DNA of 47,279 nt from a virus: IMG/VR virus record IMGVR_UViG_3300023184_000209, positions 1 through 47,279 of that record, one strand, 5' to 3'. A program made the translations under genes and the position numbers. The notes beneath the pieces were generated by a model, which was not told the DNA's origin, made no database searches, and saw only the letters and a list, made by a program, of their open reading frames with translations. Position 1 is the stretch's first letter, and every line of letters starts with the position of its first letter. Shown here one piece after another: positions 43,292 to 47,279 of the stretch.

Positions 43292-44308
43292 TCACTTTAT
43301 AGAATTACATCTTACAAAAGTGGTGCATTTGCTTAAATCTTTCAATTGATTAGCTCCAACATAAGCACATGCAGATCTTAGTCCGCCAAGAATTTGATTT
43401 ACTACAGTTTCGGCACTACCTTTATAACCAACAAATTTAACTTCGCCTTCTGAAGCCCTATAATCCTTCATTCCGCCACAATATTTGTTATTTGCCTCTT
43501 CACTAGACATTCCATAAAACTTCAAATATTTTGTATCATCTTCAAATATCCATTCTCCCTCACATTCATCTGTACCAGCAAACATTCCTCCAAGCATTAC
43601 AAAGTCTGATCCTGCTCCGAAAGCTTTTGCTACATCGCCAGATTCTTTGCATCCACCATCTGAACATATAAGTCCATTTAATCCATGTGCTGCTTCTGCA
43701 CATTCGATTACGGCACTAAGTTGAGGATATCCTACTCCTGTAACCATACGAGTTTTACATACGCTACCACCGCCTATTCCGACCTTTATACAATCTGCTG
43801 CACCTGATAATAAAAGTTCTTGAACCATTTCTGGGGTACATACATTTCCAGCCATAATAAATGAATCTGGGAATATAGATCTAATTTCTTTAACTTTGTT
43901 TTGAAAGTGTTCTGTATAGCCATTAGCGACATCAATGGAGATGTTTATTTTGCGATTTGTAGATTTCATTTCTTTCAGTTTGATAAAATCGTCATCGGTA
44001 ATTCCAGTTGTGTAAAATGCGAATTCTGAGTATTCATTAGAATCAAAGAATTTTTGTAGTATGGGCAATTCATAGAATTTATGAAGACAAGTAAAAATGT
44101 TTAATTTGCCTAATGATTCTGCCATTTTCAAAGTTCCAACAGTATCCATGTTGGCAACAATGATTGGCACTCCTTTTATTATTGAATTGCTATTTAGTCC
44201 TTTAAAGCTTCTTGATAGGACTACATCTTTTCTACTGGCTGTTTTAGATCGTTTTGGTTTTATAAGAACATCATTAAATCCAAGTTTTATTTCATTGATA
44301 ATTTGCAT
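43292..44308 (-). CDS. guaC: GMP reductase
   Basis: A 338-aa IMPDH/GMP reductase family TIM barrel. The catalytic loop GIGGGSVCKTRMVTGVGYPQ (Cys184) and DGGCKESGDVAKAFGAGSDFVMLGG phosphate-binding region are clear. No CBS domain insert, and the length matches E. coli GuaC (347), so GMP reductase rather than IMP dehydrogenase. It converts GMP to IMP with NADPH, feeding adenine nucleotides, which would suit an AT-rich phage. AAGG precedes the start, overlapping the stop of the microprotein upstream. Confidence 0.8.
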   Translation of the reverse strand: MQIINEIKLGFNDVLIKPKRSKTASRKDVVLSRSFKGLNSNSIIKGVPIIVANMDTVGTLKMAESLGKLNIFTCLHKFYELPILQKFFDSNEYSEFAFYTTGITDDDFIKLKEMKSTNRKINISIDVANGYTEHFQNKVKEIRSIFPDSFIMAGNVCTPEMVQELLLSGAADCIKVGIGGGSVCKTRMVTGVGYPQLSAVIECAEAAHGLNGLICSDGGCKESGDVAKAFGAGSDFVMLGGMFAGTDECEGEWIFEDDTKYLKFYGMSSEEANNKYCGGMKDYRASEGEVKFVGYKGSAETVVNQILGGLRSACAYVGANQLKDLSKCTTFVRCNSIK

Positions 44309-44317
44309 GTAATAGCC

Positions 44318-44416
44318 TTAATCTAAATCTGTTAATATCTCGTTAAATGCAATGATAAATAAAATATAGATTAAAGTAAAGACAATATATTCAAAAATGA
44401 AGATAATATGAATCAT
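44318..44416 (-). CDS. 32-aa membrane microprotein
   Basis: Too short for routine calling. ATG 44416 overlaps the stop of the 122-aa gene as ATGA (44413-44416), a classic coupling signal. The peptide (MIHIIFIFEYIVFTLIYILF, then IAFNEILTDLD) is one hydrophobic helix with an acidic tail. Its stop overlaps the guaC ribosome-binding site, so all three genes appear in one message. Confidence 0.5.
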   Translation of the reverse strand: MIHIIFIFEYIVFTLIYILFIIAFNEILTDLD

Positions 44417-44781
44417 ATTTCTTTGTTGAACTTTTCTGTGATTTTATATTTATGCTTCCCAGTAATAGTTGCTTTTTTTTTCACATTGTCATAGGTTAGC
44501 ATACCATCAATTTTGCCAGTAAAGTCAATATGCAAATCATAAATTGGTTTTGTCAAAAAAGATTTGTTATTATAAAGTTCGTTATCCCATTTTATTTCAT
44601 TCTTGCCACATTTTGTTGTGACAATTACGCTATCGATTTTTATAGATGGCAATTCTTTTTCTTTGCATTTGCCTTGATATAAAATAAAAACTTTTGATAT
44701 GTTTAGGCTTTCAAGAAAAGACCAGATGTCATCATTTTTTACTAAGTGCATTCTCCTCTCTTTTAGACCCGAAATATTCAT
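44413..44781 (-). CDS. 122-aa protein, unknown
   Basis: A soluble alpha/beta protein. Strand-rich parts include KVFILYQGKCKEKE and IKIDSVIVTTKCG; the C-terminal half (YDLHIDFTGKIDGMLTYDNV) reads as a beta-sheet. No recognised motif. It lies 34 bases after the methyltransferase on the same strand and overlaps the microprotein start by four bases. Confidence 0.5.
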   Translation of the reverse strand: MNISGLKERRMHLVKNDDIWSFLESLNISKVFILYQGKCKEKELPSIKIDSVIVTTKCGKNEIKWDNELYNNKSFLTKPIYDLHIDFTGKIDGMLTYDNVKKKATITGKHKYKITEKFNKEI

Positions 44782-44815
44782 GGTCTATTTGTATATATTG
44801 ACCGATAATAGAATT

Positions 44816-45631
44816 TTATTGATTTTCATTTATCCTCTTACTGATGACATCTGTATATTTTGATTCTTTTTCTATAAGAATATATTTACGATTTATTTGT
44901 TTTGCAATTTTACCTACTGTTCCACTACCAGCAAATGGGTCGAGTATTGTGTCGCCTTCATTTGACCATGATGAAATGTGGTCATAGGCAAGTTTCTCTG
45001 GAAAGGGTGCTGGGTGTCCTTTATAGCCAGCACGACCTTCACGCCAAACATTGTCACGCATACGAAAATCAGATATTTTTAGGTTTTTGGTTCGCCCATT
45101 ATATCTTCCATTGTCTGATGTTTTAATCTTTTTTCTAATGTGAAAAGTTTTACCAGCCGATTCATTTGGTATGTCGTGAATAGGATTGTATGTCTTTACG
45201 CTTCCTTTTGTGAACACGAACATATACTCGAACTGTTGTTTGTATCGTTGGGCGTTCAAGTGGTGGGGAAAAATGGCGGTTTTATGCCATATCATCGTAT
45301 CGTGGAGATTAAAGCCTACATCTTTAAAGTAAAGTGCTTGCTTGAATGAAGTTCCTGTCTCATTGCCCTTTATAGTGGCATCTCCTACCACCCAAACCAC
45401 TACACCGCCTTCTTTTATTACTCTAAACAATTCTTGAATTGCTGGTTTCCAAATGTGTTCACCCCAATCTAAACTTCCACTATATGTTCGGAGATTATCG
45501 TAAGGGGGAGATGTTAGAACCATATCAATATTATTGCTTTTAATATGTTTCATTAAATCAAGACAATTTGCATTGTAAATACAATTTTCTAACACACCTT
45601 CTTGCTCTGCATCTTTGGTTGTTTTTATCAT
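44816..45631 (-). CDS. Beta-class DNA methyltransferase (N4-C or N6-A)
   Basis: A 271-aa protein. TSPPYDNL (residues 40-47) is the catalytic motif IV and comes before the SAM motif I, DPFAGSGTVG (231-240), the order of the beta class. The central region (90-210) is the target-recognition part. TSPPY can go with N4-cytosine or N6-adenine methylation, so the base is not settled. There is no restriction partner, so it probably protects phage DNA or marks it. Directly after the microprotein at 45639. Confidence 0.85.
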   Translation of the reverse strand: MIKTTKDAEQEGVLENCIYNANCLDLMKHIKSNNIDMVLTSPPYDNLRTYSGSLDWGEHIWKPAIQELFRVIKEGGVVVWVVGDATIKGNETGTSFKQALYFKDVGFNLHDTMIWHKTAIFPHHLNAQRYKQQFEYMFVFTKGSVKTYNPIHDIPNESAGKTFHIRKKIKTSDNGRYNGRTKNLKISDFRMRDNVWREGRAGYKGHPAPFPEKLAYDHISSWSNEGDTILDPFAGSGTVGKIAKQINRKYILIEKESKYTDVISKRINENQ

Positions 45632-45638
45632 ATTTCAA

Positions 45639-45737
45639 TTACTGATCTTTATAATATTCATGTATTTGATTATGCAAAAGAACGAGTCTGCAAAATATTA
45701 AAATAATTACAAAAATTATTCCAATATTTATAAGCAT
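45639..45737 (-). CDS. 32-aa membrane microprotein (second)
   Basis: ATG 45737 lies inside the 3' end of the 72-aa gene (ten-base overlap), and the stop is seven bases before the methyltransferase start. The peptide starts MLINIGIIFVIILIFCRLVL and ends with a polar tail HNQIHEYYKDQ: one membrane helix. Overlap on one side and a tight gap on the other support real coding. Confidence 0.45.
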   Translation of the reverse strand: MLINIGIIFVIILIFCRLVLLHNQIHEYYKDQ

Positions 45738-45946
45738 GAATTATTCACTTTTTTAAATTGTCTTTTGAGGTATTTTTTAAGGCACAAAAAAGCATCAGAA
45801 GATGACAAATTGTTTAATTTGTGCATATTTATACCATTGATTTTATCTGAGTCGATTTGGAAATATTCACCATCAAATGAAATCCAGTCATTCCTTTTTG
45901 AATATTGAATAAGAATATCAAGTGTTGTTTTTTCAATTATAGTCAT
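45728..45946 (-). CDS. 72-aa protein, unknown
   Basis: A small soluble protein (MTIIEKTTLDILIQYSKRND) with an N-terminal helix and a basic C-terminus (KKYLKRQFKKVNNS). It is in the middle of the minus-strand run, 15 bases after the 143-aa gene. No motif recognised. Confidence 0.5.
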   Translation of the reverse strand: MTIIEKTTLDILIQYSKRNDWISFDGEYFQIDSDKINGINMHKLNNLSSSDAFLCLKKYLKRQFKKVNNSCL

Positions 45947-45961
45947 TCGAATATTATGCTA

Positions 45962-46393
45962 TTAATGCAAAATATCTTCAAGCCCAAAATAGTAATTATT
46001 TTTATTGTAACCTAATTCTTCAATTATTTTTTTCAATTTTTCTCTTAAATTTTCATGATATTGAATACCATTTGTTATTTGTTTTTCTTTTGATTCTTTA
46101 CAATCCCCATAAATCATATATCCAAACATTTGACAAATGTCATTATTTAAACCAATTCTTTTTTCAACTTGCTTTTCACAATAAGATTTTATTTGTTCGT
46201 CTGTAATGTTGGCTTGTTTTTTCAATGAATTTAAATCAATTGATTGGATCATTTTTATAAAATCAACAAGTGAAAATTCAATTTTAAGATCGATTCCTTT
46301 TTCATTAACATTTAGGTGAATAGAATCGTCTCTAAAGGATTCTTGATAAAGATGTATTTTTGGATCATAATACAAACTTACTTTTGTACTCAT
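45962..46393 (-). CDS. 143-aa protein, unknown
   Basis: Residues 1-40 are beta strands (VSLYYDPKIHLYQE, IDLKIEFSLVDFI), the remainder helical and charged (Lys/Glu). Two cysteines only. It follows the LAGLIDADG endonuclease gene by three bases in the same direction. Not recognised. Confidence 0.5.
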   Translation of the reverse strand: MSTKVSLYYDPKIHLYQESFRDDSIHLNVNEKGIDLKIEFSLVDFIKMIQSIDLNSLKKQANITDEQIKSYCEKQVEKRIGLNNDICQMFGYMIYGDCKESKEKQITNGIQYHENLREKLKKIIEELGYNKNNYYFGLEDILH

Positions 46394-46396
46394 CGA

Positions 46397-46963
46397 CTAC
46401 TCTTTTGTGAGAAAATTTGGTATTCTATGGGCGAATGTTTTAAGATACTCTTGTGCGCCTTTATTGTCAAATACAATTTCAAATCTATCTTTTTGTTTTT
46501 TAATTTCACAAAAACAATCAAGAGAATTAAAATAATCTGCTATTATCACAGTTCCCTCTTCTCCAAATTTTTGTGTTCTGAGGTAAACTTTCCTCTTACT
46601 TTTCCTACCAGAATCGATATACCAAATCATCCAAGCTAGATCATTAAGTGATTCTAGTATCTCCCTAGTTACGACCTTTTTACCTTCTTTGTAAAATGTT
46701 CTATATAAATCATTAAAGCAAGGATAAGCAACCGAATAGCATCGATAGGTGTTTTTATCCTTTTTTATTGTACTACTATCTATTTTAAAAAATTCTTTTA
46801 GTTCATTTATTTTATATGAAAGCCAATTTAAATTATTATCTCTCATGGCCAAATAACAATTTCTCCCATAAGTTGGATTTACAATTGAAGATCCTCCCAA
46901 TATGGTTCCATAAAGGATTTGCTTTTGATATGATTTTATAATCGGACTGTTTTCATAAGTCAT
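46397..46963 (-). CDS. LAGLIDADG-type homing endonuclease, free-standing
   Basis: A 188-aa protein with two motifs of the LAGLIDADG_2-like type: LYGTILGGSSIV at 17-28 and LNDLAWMIWYIDSGRK around 105-120. The body fits: YRCYSVAYPCFNDLYRTFYKEGKK and the C-terminal strand set. In the first motif the usual Asp of LLGDGS is replaced (GGSS), and the second retains YIDSG. It may be functional or a degraded form. It heads the minus-strand run to guaC. Confidence 0.65.
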   Translation of the reverse strand: MTYENSPIIKSYQKQILYGTILGGSSIVNPTYGRNCYLAMRDNNLNWLSYKINELKEFFKIDSSTIKKDKNTYRCYSVAYPCFNDLYRTFYKEGKKVVTREILESLNDLAWMIWYIDSGRKSKRKVYLRTQKFGEEGTVIIADYFNSLDCFCEIKKQKDRFEIVFDNKGAQEYLKTFAHRIPNFLTKE

Positions 46964-47072
46964 GATAAATGTATATATTATTTTCGCAATTTTTTATCCA
47001 ATAGATTATATTAAAAATAACCGATAATTATATCTATACTAGTTTCTATACCTTAATTTCAAGGAGGCTATT

Positions 47073-47279
47073 ATGGGTGCTACTAGCGTAACAGGTGTAG
47101 GTCAAGGTTCAGCCAGCAAGGTTGGACCAGCAATCAAGAACATTACCATTAACGATCCACATATCATCATTGCTGGTGATTGTGATACTTCTGTTAATAT
47201 AGGTAGTGGTAACTGGCAAGCATTGGTCAAATTTCCAGAATTGCCACTCGGACCAGAACATTATTCCGTTTTTGTGATT
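47073..47279 (+). CDS. Virion-type protein, 3'-truncated
   Basis: Starts at ATG 47073 after AAGGAGG (about seven bases upstream). The 69 visible residues (MGATSVTGVGQGSASKVGPA) are Gly/Ser/Val-rich with a beta pattern and a V-x-I-A-G-D region, typical of small phage surface proteins. The gene runs past the window end. Its codon use is GC-richer than neighbours, like the capsid gene, which suggests high expression. Confidence 0.6.
   Translation, partial: MGATSVTGVGQGSASKVGPAIKNITINDPHIIIAGDCDTSVNIGSGNWQALVKFPELPLGPEHYSVFVI

Overview
The window is a gene-dense, strongly AT-rich segment of a large tailed-phage genome (myovirus, T4-like head morphogenesis). The basis is a recognisable set of T4-type head genes: large terminase (gp17-like, 21262-23076, minus), and a plus-strand run of portal (gp20-like, carrying an intein), a long core-like protein, prohead protease (gp21-like), coiled-coil scaffold (gp22-like) and major capsid protein (gp23-like) at 31392-39613. 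The order 20-core-21-22-23 is the T4 order. Intergenic gaps are short, gene blocks switch strand often, and I see no rRNA or tRNA genes. Lipoproteins with lipobox cysteines, Sec-type signal peptides, GT9-type glycosyltransferases and an ExbB/ExbD-like pair suggest a Gram-negative host, but the host species cannot be read from the sequence.

Layout. 1-9169: virion surface and glycan block, with the end of a structural protein, a 1114-aa fibre-like protein built on a strict 11-residue repeat, two GT9-like glycosyltransferases, a DUF115/MAF-like protein and small unknowns. 9185-12237: an actin-like ATPase, a duplicated DUF5659-like protein and a Glu/Lys-rich protein. 12240-15470 (minus): DnaG-like primase followed by a coupled cassette encoding a MotA/TolQ/ExbB-like channel, an ExbD/MotB-like protein with a DUF2135-like domain and another membrane protein. 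15510-19080: a Cas4/RecB-like nuclease, two ParB-like (DGHHR) proteins and a secreted trypsin-like protease. 19106-23076: structural-type unknowns and terminase. 23153-31322: ferritin-like protein, secreted and membrane-anchored proteins, an M4-like metalloprotease, a lipoprotein, a poly-aspartate protein, a papain/C39-like cysteine peptidase and a sulfotransferase-like protein. 31392-39613: head genes. 39841-41370: a NUMOD3/PD-(D/E)XK homing-type endonuclease with its own sigma70-like promoter. 41411-43233: zincin-like protein, MscL-like channel, lipoprotein and a small virion-type protein. 43292-46963 (minus): GMP reductase, two 32-aa membrane microproteins, a beta-class DNA methyltransferase, small unknowns and a LAGLIDADG endonuclease. 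47073-end: start of a structural protein.

How the genes may work together. The head genes build and package the capsid. At least five other proteins (two ParB-like, one zincin-like, two small unknowns) begin with a short motif resembling the T4 internal-protein capsid-targeting peptide (MK[ST]F-x-x-[FW]). They are therefore candidate head-packaged, ejected proteins that the gp21-like protease would trim. A second theme is the host envelope: an ion-channel motor-like cassette, an MscL-like channel, several exported peptidases, lipoproteins and tiny membrane proteins. These two themes are the most likely places for undescribed biology here. Both are inferences from motifs and context and no database search was run.
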